Source: DATLZU01 sp051293835
GTDB lineage: Bacteria > Nitrospirota > Nitrospiria > Nitrospirales > Nitrospiraceae
Assembly (NCBI GenBank): GCA_051293835.1
Contig: JBPKMA010000004.1
Span: 62,001-126,000, forward strand
Direction of reading: 5' to 3'
DNA: 64,000 nucleotides
Shown here: piece by piece, positions 26,210 to 35,019 of the stretch
Position numbering within the stretch: position 1 is the stretch's first letter
How the letters are laid out: each line of letters starts with the position of its first letter
Notes under the pieces: model-generated
Told to the model about the DNA's origin: nothing
The model's database searches: none
The model's input: the letters and a program-made list of their open reading frames with translations, nothing else
Translations under genes and position numbers: made by a program

Positions 26210-27289
26210 TCACCGTCCCTGAGGCGAAGCTTCCCTGGAGCCCGCACCGACCGGAGCAGCGGCCGACGCCGTCAGGAAAATCTCCTCCACGGGACGGCTT
26301 TCCCATTCAGTGTGGGTCTCCAGACCCAACGACCGGAGCACCGTGGCGCCCGTGTCGATGATCGACACTGGCTGACGGATCTCGTGTCCTGGCTTGATGC
26401 CGACACCCGACGCAATCCAGGGCACCACAGGGAGATCGCCTGCCCGCCCTCCGCTGCCGTGTTTACTGATTTTCTGCTCGCCGCTTCCGCTCAATGAAGT
26501 GACGAACACGGTGGTCCGGTCCAGCAGCTTGAGTTCCCGATATAGATCGAGAACCGATCCCATCGCCTTGTCTACTGTCTTCAGCGCTTCCCGGTATTCT
26601 TTCGAGTTCCACCCATGCACTTCCCCGGCCCGGCCCGCTTCAGGCAGATGCACCACCAGCAAGTGGGGAAGGGAAAGAATCGCGTGGCCGTGGCCGTGAC
26701 CGCTGATCGCTTTCTTGAAATAGTCCCGAATGTAGCGGACCACGGTCTCCGTGTTGCACTCCGGTTTCAGCGGCCCGCACATTTGATAGTCCGTGTAGGG
26801 CTCCGGCTTCGCCAGTTGATAGAGAGATTCGTCCATGAAGAAAATCGCGCTGTCCCTACCGCCGCTCAAATCCAGATAGTCGAACACGGTCGGAGGGCGC
26901 GGATAGCCGCGGATGAACTCAAAGGAGTTCCAGGTCACGCCGTGTTTCTCGACCGGCAAGCCGGTTAGCAGCGAGGCCATCGTTGGCAGCCTGAGCGCGG
27001 GTTTCACCGCGGTCGCCGACCAAGTAACCGATCCATTCTTGACCAGCCGGCTGAGTACCGGCATGGTTCCGCCTTTCAACGAGTCCTGGCTTAGCCCCTC
27101 CAAGACGAAGAGAATCACGTGTTCGGTCGGAACCGTCGGCGGATGGGAAACTCCGACCGAGCCGGCTTCCGCCGGAACATTCGTCATCGTCGTGGCTGTC
27201 GCGGAGTTCCAGGGAGAGATCGCGGCGACCAGCAAGAGCGCCGCAACGAAGGGGATCGACCTGTTTCGGGTGAATGCATCTGTCTCCAT
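26210..27289 (-). CDS. Exported alkaline-phosphatase-superfamily protein, probably inactive
   Basis: A 359-residue protein with a signal peptide (FVAALLLVAAISPWNSATA) from the ATG at 27289. The body follows the nucleotide pyrophosphatase/phosphodiesterase fold: VILFVLEGLSQDSL, the nucleophile region RLPTMASLLTGLPVEKHGV, VVHLPEAGRAGEVHG, and VVPWIASGVGIKPG near the end. The nucleophile Thr is kept. However, the first metal Asp is Glu, the D...GH pair is replaced (EAGRAGE), and the usual SDHG is SLSG. This suggests loss of metal binding, so it may act as a binding protein. It leads the unit that ends with a HEAT protein. Confidence 0.8.
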   Translation of the reverse strand: METDAFTRNRSIPFVAALLLVAAISPWNSATATTMTNVPAEAGSVGVSHPPTVPTEHVILFVLEGLSQDSLKGGTMPVLSRLVKNGSVTWSATAVKPALRLPTMASLLTGLPVEKHGVTWNSFEFIRGYPRPPTVFDYLDLSGGRDSAIFFMDESLYQLAKPEPYTDYQMCGPLKPECNTETVVRYIRDYFKKAISGHGHGHAILSLPHLLVVHLPEAGRAGEVHGWNSKEYREALKTVDKAMGSVLDLYRELKLLDRTTVFVTSLSGSGEQKISKHGSGGRAGDLPVVPWIASGVGIKPGHEIRQPVSIIDTGATVLRSLGLETHTEWESRPVEEIFLTASAAAPVGAGSREASPQGR

Positions 27290-27345
27290 AAAACACCCAT
27301 CACCTTGTTCGATCGAGCCTTCCCTGCGGGAGTCCAGAGTGTCGT

Positions 27346-27375
27346 AAGTTAACATGTGAATTTCCGCGAAGGCAA
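27346..27375 (-). promoter_or_regulatory. Possible promoter of the phosphatase-like gene
   Basis: On minus, TTGCCT (27370-27375) and TAACTT (27346-27351) are 18 bp apart, about 60 bases before the ATG at 27289. Both boxes are imperfect. Confidence 0.3.
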
Positions 27376-27424
27376 GCAGGATCGGTGCAGGCTTGTGACA
27401 TGGGTGGCGGATCAGTCGCCTGTG

Positions 27425-27479
27425 TTATGCTATACACGAGAGCACAGCGATTGTTATGCTCTACCCAAGAGCACCGCGA
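27425..27479 (+). repeat. Tandem imperfect 26-bp direct repeat
   Basis: Copy 1 (27425-27450) and copy 2 (27454-27479) begin TTATGCT and match at 22 of 26 positions, with a 29-bp period. They lie about 100-150 bp upstream of the FlgT-like gene (ATG 27579), in the gap from 27290 to 27578, and could be binding sites for a regulator. Confidence 0.6.
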
Positions 27480-27578
27480 CCGGACCAAACGCCTGAGCCG
27501 CCTGGGCAGGAAAAAGTCAGCAGGGCCGTCACGGGACGGAGCACCGGCGTCTCATCCATCCACGGCAGGGTGCGGATC

Positions 27579-28985
27579 ATGCTCACTCGGGCACTCAGCC
27601 TGACTTCGGCAATGGGGTCCAGGCGTTCCCTCTTCATTTCCTCTCTGCTTTGCGCGGCCATCCTGCTTTTTTCATGGTTCTTTTCCGACGTTCAGGCCCG
27701 GGCCGAAATCCGCATCGTGACGGCCAGCGGCGAGCACCGTATGGGCGACCGCGACACGCGTGAGGACGCAATCAAACTCGCGACGGAGGCCGCAAAGCGC
27801 AACGCGCTCGAACAGGTGGCGACCTATCTCGAAAGCGTGACGGTCGTCCATAATTTCGATGTGACGCAGGATGAAATCCGCACTTATACAGCCGGCGTCG
27901 TCTTGGTGCTCGATCAGCAGATCACAACGAGCCTCGACGGCGAAACGGTTGTGATCCGGGTTGATCTCACGGCGCAGGTCGACAGCGAGGACGTCATTCG
28001 GGCCATTGCCGCATTGCGCAAAAATGAAGATGCCAGGGAAGAGTTGGTCGCGCTCAAGGCGGAGGTGGATCGGCTTCACCAGGAGCTGGACGCCGTGAAT
28101 CACGCATTAGCCGAAGCGACCTCGCCGGAGCAGGTCCGGGAGATCAGCCAACTGCGGCAGGAGATCCTCGACAAGGTCCAATCCAACGCGCTCGTGTCGC
28201 AAGCCTGGACCGATTGGGTGATCGTCTCTCCGTTCGTTGGATTTTCCCCCTGGGTGAACGCGGCCCCAATCCAGGCGCTTCTCGCACAAGCGGAGCAATT
28301 AAATCCCTCGAACCCCCATGTTCGAGTCGTTCAGCAGGTGCTGACAGCCCGGGTCCCGCCGACCCCGCCGCAGCCGCCAGCTCCGCCTGCGCCGCCACAC
28401 ACGACGCTTGCAATGCCGACCTACCAGGTCGTGCCACAGCAACCGCTGCCGCTCTCATTTCCGCCCACGCTGAACCGACTTCTCCTAGCGCCAATGAAGC
28501 AGCCGAGGTCAAGTTCTCCTCCTGCGGATCAGCAGCCGACCATGCCCCAACCCGCTTCATCTCCTCTGTCACATCCTCTGTCACAGCAACTTTCGACAAT
28601 GACGCATTTGACGCCATCCCTCCTAGCACCTCCAGGTTCGATCACCGGCAGCGTACCACCCCCAACCCATCAGGCCCCACCAATGCCTGATTCGCCGCAT
28701 ACGTCGTCCCGCAAGCTTTCGTCGATGCTCCAACACACTCCGGCAACGACGTTGGCCTCGCCACCGAGGGCACACGGAACCCTGCCTAACGCCAAGGTGC
28801 TCCCTGCTCCGGATGGCGCGACGTCACCGCGGGAACAGCGTTTGTCTCCGCGGCTCGATCGGCTTTTCGAGCCGCAGGGAGCAAGTCCCCATCTCCCCCT
28901 CGAATCCCCGCACATCAGGCCGTTCCCGCCAGGCCGGGGGTTAAGCGGGAGTCAGAGTGGACCTGGCCACAAGGGAGCCAAATGA
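27579..28985 (+). CDS. Exported FlgT/LPP20-like domain protein with a proline-rich tail
   Basis: A 468-residue protein from the ATG at 27579 (AGGGTG upstream). A long signal peptide (SLFISSLLCAAILLFSWFF) is followed by a domain of about 100 residues: TREDAIKLATEAAKRNALEQ, then FDVTQDEIRTYTAGVV, then GETVVIRVDLTAQV, the pattern of FlgT N-terminal and LPP20-type domains. A coiled coil follows (VALKAEVDRLHQELDAVNHA). The last 200 residues are low-complexity Pro/Ser/Gln with no fold. It overlaps the next gene by four bases (ATGA), and that gene carries the same kind of domain. No flagellar gene is nearby. Confidence 0.75.
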   Translation: MLTRALSLTSAMGSRRSLFISSLLCAAILLFSWFFSDVQARAEIRIVTASGEHRMGDRDTREDAIKLATEAAKRNALEQVATYLESVTVVHNFDVTQDEIRTYTAGVVLVLDQQITTSLDGETVVIRVDLTAQVDSEDVIRAIAALRKNEDAREELVALKAEVDRLHQELDAVNHALAEATSPEQVREISQLRQEILDKVQSNALVSQAWTDWVIVSPFVGFSPWVNAAPIQALLAQAEQLNPSNPHVRVVQQVLTARVPPTPPQPPAPPAPPHTTLAMPTYQVVPQQPLPLSFPPTLNRLLLAPMKQPRSSSPPADQQPTMPQPASSPLSHPLSQQLSTMTHLTPSLLAPPGSITGSVPPPTHQAPPMPDSPHTSSRKLSSMLQHTPATTLASPPRAHGTLPNAKVLPAPDGATSPREQRLSPRLDRLFEPQGASPHLPLESPHIRPFPPGRGLSGSQSGPGHKGAK

Positions 28986-29620
28986 AAATGAAATTGATGA
29001 TAAAGAAAGAATGGCTGGCTGTGCCAGGGCGGGTTTGCTCGTTGATCATGGCCACAGGCTTGGCGGTAGTGGGCGGCTGGCTTTTTCTTTCAGAAAGTCG
29101 CGGGGCAGACCCCTCGCCCGTTTCGCCTCCGATCCGCGGACATGCCGACACCTCGTTCGACCAGCTCCAGCCGCATGAACGGCGGGCGAGCCGATCACAG
29201 GGTGGTCGGCCCGATGCCGATACGCTTCTGTCAGAGGGACGCGACTTGCCATTCCAGAACTACTCTTCCGACCACTTTCTAGTCGGCCGGGGGTATGGGG
29301 ATCTCTCGAAAGGACGCCTTGTCTGTCAACGGGTGTCGGAATTGGCCGCCCGCACCGACTTGGCCAAGCAAATCCGGGTGCTGATCAAGGAGCACGCCAT
29401 CGACCGGGTGCGGGAGCGCACCGGTCGGGAGACGGAGCAGGACATCGAAGTGACGCGCGAAGAGATCGTCCAGGAATATCTCCAAGGGGTGAAGATCATC
29501 GATCGTCAGGTCGATGAAGCGGGCGGTACATGCACCGCCACCGCCGTAATGCCGAAGACCCGGATCGCTCCCCCGCCCGCGCCGGAGGCTCCGGACTCGT
29601 CCCCCGCGGTCGTCCACTGA
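28982..29620 (+). CDS. Exported LPP20/FlgT-like domain protein
   Basis: A 212-residue protein with an N-terminal signal segment (VCSLIMATGLAVVGGWLFL). The central domain (about 100-190) reads GYGDLSKGRLVCQRVSELAA, then LAKQIRVLIKEHAID, EQDIEVTREEIVQEYLQGV and GGTCTATAVMPK, matching in order the domain of the gene before it. The C-terminus is Pro/Ala-rich. The four-base overlap at 28982-28985 indicates coupled translation. A pair of related exported domains suggests an envelope heteromer; this is inference. Confidence 0.75.
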   Translation: MKMKLMIKKEWLAVPGRVCSLIMATGLAVVGGWLFLSESRGADPSPVSPPIRGHADTSFDQLQPHERRASRSQGGRPDADTLLSEGRDLPFQNYSSDHFLVGRGYGDLSKGRLVCQRVSELAARTDLAKQIRVLIKEHAIDRVRERTGRETEQDIEVTREEIVQEYLQGVKIIDRQVDEAGGTCTATAVMPKTRIAPPPAPEAPDSSPAVVH

Positions 29621-29688
29621 ACTGCGTGCTTCCGGCCCTATTTCGACCATTTGCACTCCGTAGCCCTTTCGGGTAAGTACATCCTGCC

Positions 29689-30963
29689 ATGCCGATCCAC
29701 AACAATTTTCAGCACGATGAGATGTCCCGCAGGAATCCCGGCGACCGGGTCGGCTTTCGCGAGCTGACCGCCGGCGCTCCGCCGGATTCGCCCGCCTGGC
29801 TGGACGCGATGGCCGCGCTGGGCGTCAAGCTCTCACAAGCGGGGGTGCGGGTAGTGGTGTTCTTCCACGGAACCTTTCTGGGAAGCGATCTTTTCGGTGT
29901 ACAGCGCCTGGACGAAGCCGGCGGTCTGAAGCGCGGTTACTCGCGGGGGATTTCCGGGGTCGATGCCCTGTTGGCCCTGATGCGCGAGGGCGATAACGGC
30001 TTGCCGAGCAGCCGAACCGGCCTCAAGCCACCGTTTGCTAATGACGAGCCGACCAAAAAGCTGCTCGATGAACGGGCCGGCGACGCCGGCAATTTTACCG
30101 GCACCTACGTAGATGTGTTCAGTAAGGCTGTCAACAAGGCGGTGTCGAAACCGATTGTCTGCGTGCGCGAGCTCTGGTCGAGCGAGCACCACCACCTCGG
30201 ACGGGCACTCGCTGCCTGCAGGTTGCTTGATCGCTTGCGCGCTTTATGTGAGAAGCATCAACTCCGGAACGGCGACCGGATTCTAATTCAGGCCCACGGC
30301 CACGCCGGGCAAGTGCTGGCCTTCGCCTCGAATCTCCTCACGCCGGCCCCGATCGTCGGACGAAAGCGGGTGTTCGAAATCCTGTGCAAGTACGCGGAGC
30401 AGACAACGCACGTCGAACTGTCGGCGATGCTCGACCGGCTGGAACGAGCGCATACGACCGAAATCTTGCCTGGTGTGGCGCTGGATGTCGTTACGTTTGG
30501 GACCCCGGTGCGCTATGGATGGGACCCGTCCGGCTTAGGAAACCTGCTCCACGTGGTGAATCACCGGGTGTTGAGAACCGACGGAAAAACCTGGCTGGCG
30601 AAAATGGAGCTGCCGCAGATCACCATTGAGATGCCGGTCGCTTGGGGCGGTGATTATGTCCAGCAACTGGCCATCGCCGCCAGCGACGCGGTGCCAACCA
30701 CGGAAGAAGCCAAAGCAGCCAACAAAGCGCTGTGGGAACTGGTCGAGCCCTACGACGGTTTCGAACGCTGGCTGGAATGCGTTCGCCGTGCCGTCCGGTG
30801 CCCGACCGACGGCCTGTGCCGCCTGGTCGATTACAAAGACTGCACCGGCTCCACCAACCCTCTCGACCACCTCTTCGGCCATGCAGCCTACACGCGGATG
30901 AACGCGATGCTGTTCAATACGAGCGAAATCGTGCGCGCGCTGTACGCTCCCGGTAGCGGCTAA
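29689..30963 (+). CDS. Alpha/beta-hydrolase-like protein lacking the nucleophile serine
   Basis: A 424-residue protein without a signal peptide. The order of elements recalls alpha/beta hydrolases: VRVVVFFHGTFLGSDLFG (the HG oxyanion loop, about 54), ILIQAHGHAGQVLAFASNLL at the nucleophile-elbow position (about 203), and DVVTFGTPVRYGWD (about 265). The usual GHSxG is AHGHAG here, so the nucleophile Ser is replaced by Gly. A His-containing segment occurs late (LFGHAAYTR). It follows the two FlgT-like genes by 68 bp on the same strand. Function is unknown; another nucleophile or a binding role are both possible. Confidence 0.65.
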   Translation: MPIHNNFQHDEMSRRNPGDRVGFRELTAGAPPDSPAWLDAMAALGVKLSQAGVRVVVFFHGTFLGSDLFGVQRLDEAGGLKRGYSRGISGVDALLALMREGDNGLPSSRTGLKPPFANDEPTKKLLDERAGDAGNFTGTYVDVFSKAVNKAVSKPIVCVRELWSSEHHHLGRALAACRLLDRLRALCEKHQLRNGDRILIQAHGHAGQVLAFASNLLTPAPIVGRKRVFEILCKYAEQTTHVELSAMLDRLERAHTTEILPGVALDVVTFGTPVRYGWDPSGLGNLLHVVNHRVLRTDGKTWLAKMELPQITIEMPVAWGGDYVQQLAIAASDAVPTTEEAKAANKALWELVEPYDGFERWLECVRRAVRCPTDGLCRLVDYKDCTGSTNPLDHLFGHAAYTRMNAMLFNTSEIVRALYAPGSG

Positions 30964-31054
30964 CTCCCAACTCGATTCTCACAAGGCCGTCGCGAATGGG
31001 CTGACACGCGATTCCCCGTCCATTCACTGCGTTGGACGCCCTTCCGCGCCCCCA

Positions 31055-31858
31055 TCAAGAGAACCAGTTGTAGCGAAGAATGCACCAAATCCCCCTCACG
31101 CCGTCCCTCCAGGTGATTTTCTTCCCTTCTTGATACGTGCGCCCATAATACGAAATGCCCACCTCATAGATTCGCCACCCGCCCTTGGCGATTTTTGCCG
31201 TGATCTCCGGTTCAAACCCAAACCGATCTTCTTGCAGCGCGATGGTGTCCAATACCTCTTTACGGAACACCTTATAGCCTGTCCATACATCGGAGAGGTT
31301 GAGATTCGTCAGCATATTGGAAAGTGTCGTCAACGTCTTATTCGCGGCGTAATGCCAAAACAGCAGGACGCGGTGCGGGCCGGCCATGAATCGCGAACCG
31401 TAGACGACATCCGCGACGCCTCGCTCGATAGGATCGAGAAGCCGGGGATAGTCTTGGGGATCATATTCGAGGTCGGCATCCTGCACGATCACGATCTCGC
31501 CGCGCGCCGCTTGGAATCCGCGCCGGAGCGCCGCCCCTTTGCCGCGGTTGCGTTCTTGAAACAGAACACGAACATTTCCATAGCCTTCCTTACCGTCCTT
31601 CGAGACTGGCTCCTGATGAGGCTGCGAAGACCGGGAGCTGAATCGCTGAAGAAACTCCGCAGTTCCGTCGTCGGACCCGTCATCGACGACGATGATCTCC
31701 TTGTCGATCGGAACCGCACTCACTCTTCGTAGTACCTCTTCGATGGTCGCGCGTTCGTTATAGACGGGGATGACCACCGACAGTTTGGGACGGTCACCCG
31801 CTTCCGGAGGTGCCATTGATGCAAGGACCTTTCCGATCCCCGTCTTGGGGGGATCCAT
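31055..31858 (-). CDS. Family 2 glycosyltransferase (polyprenyl-phosphate type)
   Basis: A 267-residue GT2 enzyme with LSVVIPVYNERATIEEVL, VVDDGSDDGTAEFL, NRGKGAALRRGFQAARGEIV and the metal-binding DADLEYDP. WTGYKVFRK and FGFEPEITAKI place it among dolichyl/undecaprenyl-phosphate mannosyl- or glucosyltransferases (DPM1/GtrB-like). It has no C-terminal membrane helices, so it is a cytoplasmic-face enzyme. It lies 49 bp downstream of the multi-pass GT-C-like gene, which could use the lipid-linked sugar it makes. Confidence 0.9.
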   Translation of the reverse strand: MDPPKTGIGKVLASMAPPEAGDRPKLSVVIPVYNERATIEEVLRRVSAVPIDKEIIVVDDGSDDGTAEFLQRFSSRSSQPHQEPVSKDGKEGYGNVRVLFQERNRGKGAALRRGFQAARGEIVIVQDADLEYDPQDYPRLLDPIERGVADVVYGSRFMAGPHRVLLFWHYAANKTLTTLSNMLTNLNLSDVWTGYKVFRKEVLDTIALQEDRFGFEPEITAKIAKGGWRIYEVGISYYGRTYQEGKKITWRDGVRGIWCILRYNWFS

Positions 31859-31907
31859 TGCCGCGAATCTCCGCGCCCCGGGTCATGGAGCGCTCGCAAT
31901 CGATTGC

Positions 31908-33884
31908 TCATTCTTGCGGGTGCGGCACTTCAAAGACATACACGCCGTTGCGTTGGAATAAGAGCTTTAGCGCCCGTGGCAGCGCCTTCAGCCGCCGGTC
32001 CTGCTCTTCCGCTTCTTGCCCACGAAACGCGAGATACCCGTAAGCCTTGTGCAGGCGATGGAACTCACGAACATTGAGAACCACGTGGGTGATCCCCTCT
32101 TCCGCCAGTCTGGCCGCGAGGGTTTCCGGCGAGGACGCTTCTGCGACCCATTGCAGGAGAGGGTGGAAATCCATCGCCGAAGGTGCAATCCCGGCACGGG
32201 CGAAATGATAGGGCCGGGTTTCCCCGATAAACAAGATACGGGCGTCCGGAGGCAACGCGGCACGAACGAATTCCGCAGCATGAAAGTGCTCCAGATTTCT
32301 GCTCAAGAAGCTGTGGCGCGTTTCCAGTCCCAGCGCGATCCGAGCTGAGGAGAAGACCTGTATGTGTTGGTTGAGAAAACTCTGCACGCCCAGAACGCCA
32401 GCGATTCCGAGGAGCGTTATCATGAGCGCCTGGGCGTACCCTCGAAGGCGCAGGCCGATGGCTGCAAGCGAGGCGAGACCGAGGGCAAGCACGGGAGCGA
32501 AAAATCGGACGGTGGGCGTGGTGAGCACCCAGCATGTCCCAGCGATCAACACAAAGATCGCCCCCGCATCGCCCCAGCGTTGGTAGCGGGTATCCCGACG
32601 GGCGAGCCTCGACAGCACGGGCATGGCGAGGAGGACACCGGTCGAAAGAACCGCAACCACCCCCGCGTCGCCCGCGGACCCGAATCGCTCCGGGTGTCGA
32701 AGAATGTCGAAGGGAAGGCGCAAAAGGTCCGCCGCTCCTAAACTTGCCGATCCATAGGGCAAGTCGGCGAGCAAACGGGCCTGATTCTCGTCGTTCCAGC
32801 CAGTTCCTCCCAGCCACCGATAGGCCAATGGATAGACCGGATTGCCAGTAGACCGGAAGGCACGAAGCCACCAAGGGAGCACAGCGCCCCAGGCTGCCAG
32901 TCCCGCCTTGAGCGCCTCCGTCCAGGTCCACCGCATCGTCAGAGCCGCGGCCAGTGCGGCGGCGACCCAAATCAGGCCAGTGAGTTTGAGCGTCGCGGCC
33001 AATCCGAGGAGCAAGCCAAGGGCGAGCCACGGCCGCGTGTACCGGTCCGGTCTGACGAGGATGAGGCTGCTGATCAGCACGGCGGTCGCGAGCCAGAGTT
33101 CCGCGAACGGCAAGGTCGCCAGAAACCACACCGTCGGCGACGCCGCCAGGGCGCAGACCGCAAGGACTACGCCTCGAGCCAAGGCGCAAGAGCCCGCAAG
33201 GGCGTGGGCCAGCGCCCACGCCGCCAGTGAACAGACGATCCAGATCGAGAAATGCGTGGCACGCGCACCAAGGTCTCCCGCGAACGCCATGCCCCAGGCC
33301 AACAGGACATCCGAGGCGTGCGGCATCAGGGTGTAGAACACCCACGGGGCATCCTCCAGACGGCCGGTCGACAGCGCTCGTTGAGGAATCACTAGATGAT
33401 AGACCAGCTCGTCAAAGAAGGTCGGAGGAATCGTCGCCCACAGCCAGGCCACAAGCCATGCAGCGCCCAGGACAAGTCCGGCCAGCGCTGGCCTCATCGG
33501 AAGCGGACCGTGTCCGAGGTTACGGATGGTTTGCACGAGCCTCCGCAATCCGACCGCAATGCTTGGGAGAACCACAACGGGGCTGAACCAAAGCCCGCCT
33601 CCCATGGCCATCAGCGCAACGGCGAAAGAAAGCCCGGCGACACCGAGGCCCAACCGGGTGACGAGCCCGAAGGCCGGACAAGGCGCTTCGCGGTCGACCT
33701 CTCCGCACACTCGTGCGAGCCATGCACCGGCGCCGTACGCAGCCACCAGAAACGACAGCGGTACCAGCAGAAGCGGTACCCGCTGAGCGTCTATGGAAGC
33801 CGTTCCGATCGCCAATACGCCAGACGCGACGACAAGAATCCATGCCGTCTCGGAGCGATACGCTGGCGAAACCGCGTCTTCCAT
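31908..33884 (-). CDS. Multi-pass membrane glycosyltransferase-like protein (GT-C/ArnT-like)
   Basis: A 658-residue protein with about fourteen hydrophobic helices and a C-terminal soluble part of about 150 residues. An acidic motif in the first large loop (TFFDELVYHLVIPQ) fits the catalytic Asp/Glu position of GT-C enzymes such as ArnT or PMT, which move a sugar from a polyprenyl phosphate onto an acceptor outside the cytoplasm. The sequence match is to the superfamily only, so the acceptor cannot be named. It precedes the GT2 gene on minus and has a promoter at 33936-33963. Confidence 0.8.
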   Translation of the reverse strand: MEDAVSPAYRSETAWILVVASGVLAIGTASIDAQRVPLLLVPLSFLVAAYGAGAWLARVCGEVDREAPCPAFGLVTRLGLGVAGLSFAVALMAMGGGLWFSPVVVLPSIAVGLRRLVQTIRNLGHGPLPMRPALAGLVLGAAWLVAWLWATIPPTFFDELVYHLVIPQRALSTGRLEDAPWVFYTLMPHASDVLLAWGMAFAGDLGARATHFSIWIVCSLAAWALAHALAGSCALARGVVLAVCALAASPTVWFLATLPFAELWLATAVLISSLILVRPDRYTRPWLALGLLLGLAATLKLTGLIWVAAALAAALTMRWTWTEALKAGLAAWGAVLPWWLRAFRSTGNPVYPLAYRWLGGTGWNDENQARLLADLPYGSASLGAADLLRLPFDILRHPERFGSAGDAGVVAVLSTGVLLAMPVLSRLARRDTRYQRWGDAGAIFVLIAGTCWVLTTPTVRFFAPVLALGLASLAAIGLRLRGYAQALMITLLGIAGVLGVQSFLNQHIQVFSSARIALGLETRHSFLSRNLEHFHAAEFVRAALPPDARILFIGETRPYHFARAGIAPSAMDFHPLLQWVAEASSPETLAARLAEEGITHVVLNVREFHRLHKAYGYLAFRGQEAEEQDRRLKALPRALKLLFQRNGVYVFEVPHPQE

Positions 33885-33935
33885 CAGACCAAGTTATCAG
33901 ACCAGGTGATTGCGGTGAATCATGGATGGATCATG

Positions 33936-33963
33936 GTTGTAGCAAATCTGCCCAGGTTGACAA
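33936..33963 (-). promoter_or_regulatory. Promoter of the glycosyltransferase pair
   Basis: On minus, TTGTCA (33958-33963) and TACAAC (33936-33941) are 16 bp apart, about 50 bases before the ATG at 33884. Confidence 0.45.
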
Positions 33964-34160
33964 GGAATTTCCGTTGACCACAGGGAGCCGGACGATTTTT
34001 AGCCTGTTCGAAGAATTCTGAAGTTTCGCTCCGTAACGCATTCACCACACGAGTCGCCGAAACCGCCAGGAGGATACGGACGTCGGCGGGAAACGCGGGC
34101 GAGCGGGGAGTGTGATCCGCCGGAGCGGTCTGTCGCCGAGGCTGACGGAGAGATACGATT

Positions 34161-35019
34161 GTGAAGGAGCACGTCTCTTTCAACGGGTTCGAGGGTGGTT
34201 CGCGTCCCAGCCGGTGTTGGACCGGCTTCGCACCACATTGGAGCGGCAGGTGAAAATATTCGCGGAGGATCTGGTCTCTCTCCGCGGCGTCATCGAAAAG
34301 CAGGCGAGGCGGATGCTGTTCCGGGTGCCTTTGCTGCTGGATGTACCCGGGCGAACTTAAAACATCAAGCGTTTCTCCACCGGGAGCCGATTTGGAAGAG
34401 ACGAGAAGGGCGCAAGGAACCGGCGCAGGCGTAGAAACCAGATCGCTACCGCTGCCGGAACGCGAACGCATGGCGCTTCTGCACGTTGCCCACGGCCATT
34501 TGGACAAACTCTATTGTAGACGCGGTCGTGTTGCGCGCGGCCCGCAATCTTCACCGGCATCCGGAGACGCCTCCCATTGACCGCTGGCTGTTGACGATGG
34601 CGATCGAGTAGGTCGAGGCGGAAGTGGAACGGCTGCGAAAGACCGGATGGGATGCCCGGCTGGAAGACACGGTCAGCAGGCGGGTCTCGGAGGACGAGTT
34701 CTATGACTTCTCTCAACCAGATGAGGTCCTTCGGTTTGAGAATCTCGTGCCCGCTCCGTTGATCCAGACGCCGGAACAAGGGTTCGAGAGCCGCGAACTC
34801 CAGCCATATATCACTCAAACGCTCGCGCAGCGTCCGAAGCGCTGGCGCCTGGCGTTTGTGCTCCACCATGGAGAAGGCTGTTCCATCGCGGTAACGGCCC
34901 ACTTGTTGGAGATGACCGAGAGAGACACCGCAGAGGCGCGAGAACGTGCGTGCGTCTTCCTAAGCCAGAAGCTAGCTAAAGTCCGCCTGGCCGTTCCTGC
35001 GCAGCGACAAACCGGCATC
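34161..35019 (+). pseudogene. Decayed hibernation-factor/sigma-region-4 fusion gene
   Basis: Reading across frames recovers one ancestral protein. It starts at GTG 34161 (VKEHVSFNGFEGG), shifts frame near 34190 to QPVLDRLRTTLERQVKIFAE and VSLRGVIEK..MLFRVPLLLDVPGR, shifts near 34345 to GADLEETRRA and VAHGHLDKLY, and shifts near 34515 to ARNLHRHPETPPIDRWLL. It meets a TAG at 34609 and continues to a sigma-70 region-4-like block (QTLAQRPKRWRLAFVLHHGE, then LLEMTERDTAEARERA). The first part resembles the RaiA/HPF hibernation domain. At least three frameshifts and one stop show decay, not one sequencing error. Confidence 0.6.

Noticed and set aside
27579..29620. Flagellar assembly genes
   Set aside because: Only a FlgT/LPP20-like domain is shared; no flagellar or motility gene is in the window.
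29621..29688. Possible cyclic-di-GMP riboswitch before the hydrolase-like gene
   Set aside because: The 68-bp gap is too short and lacks the conserved core of the known classes.
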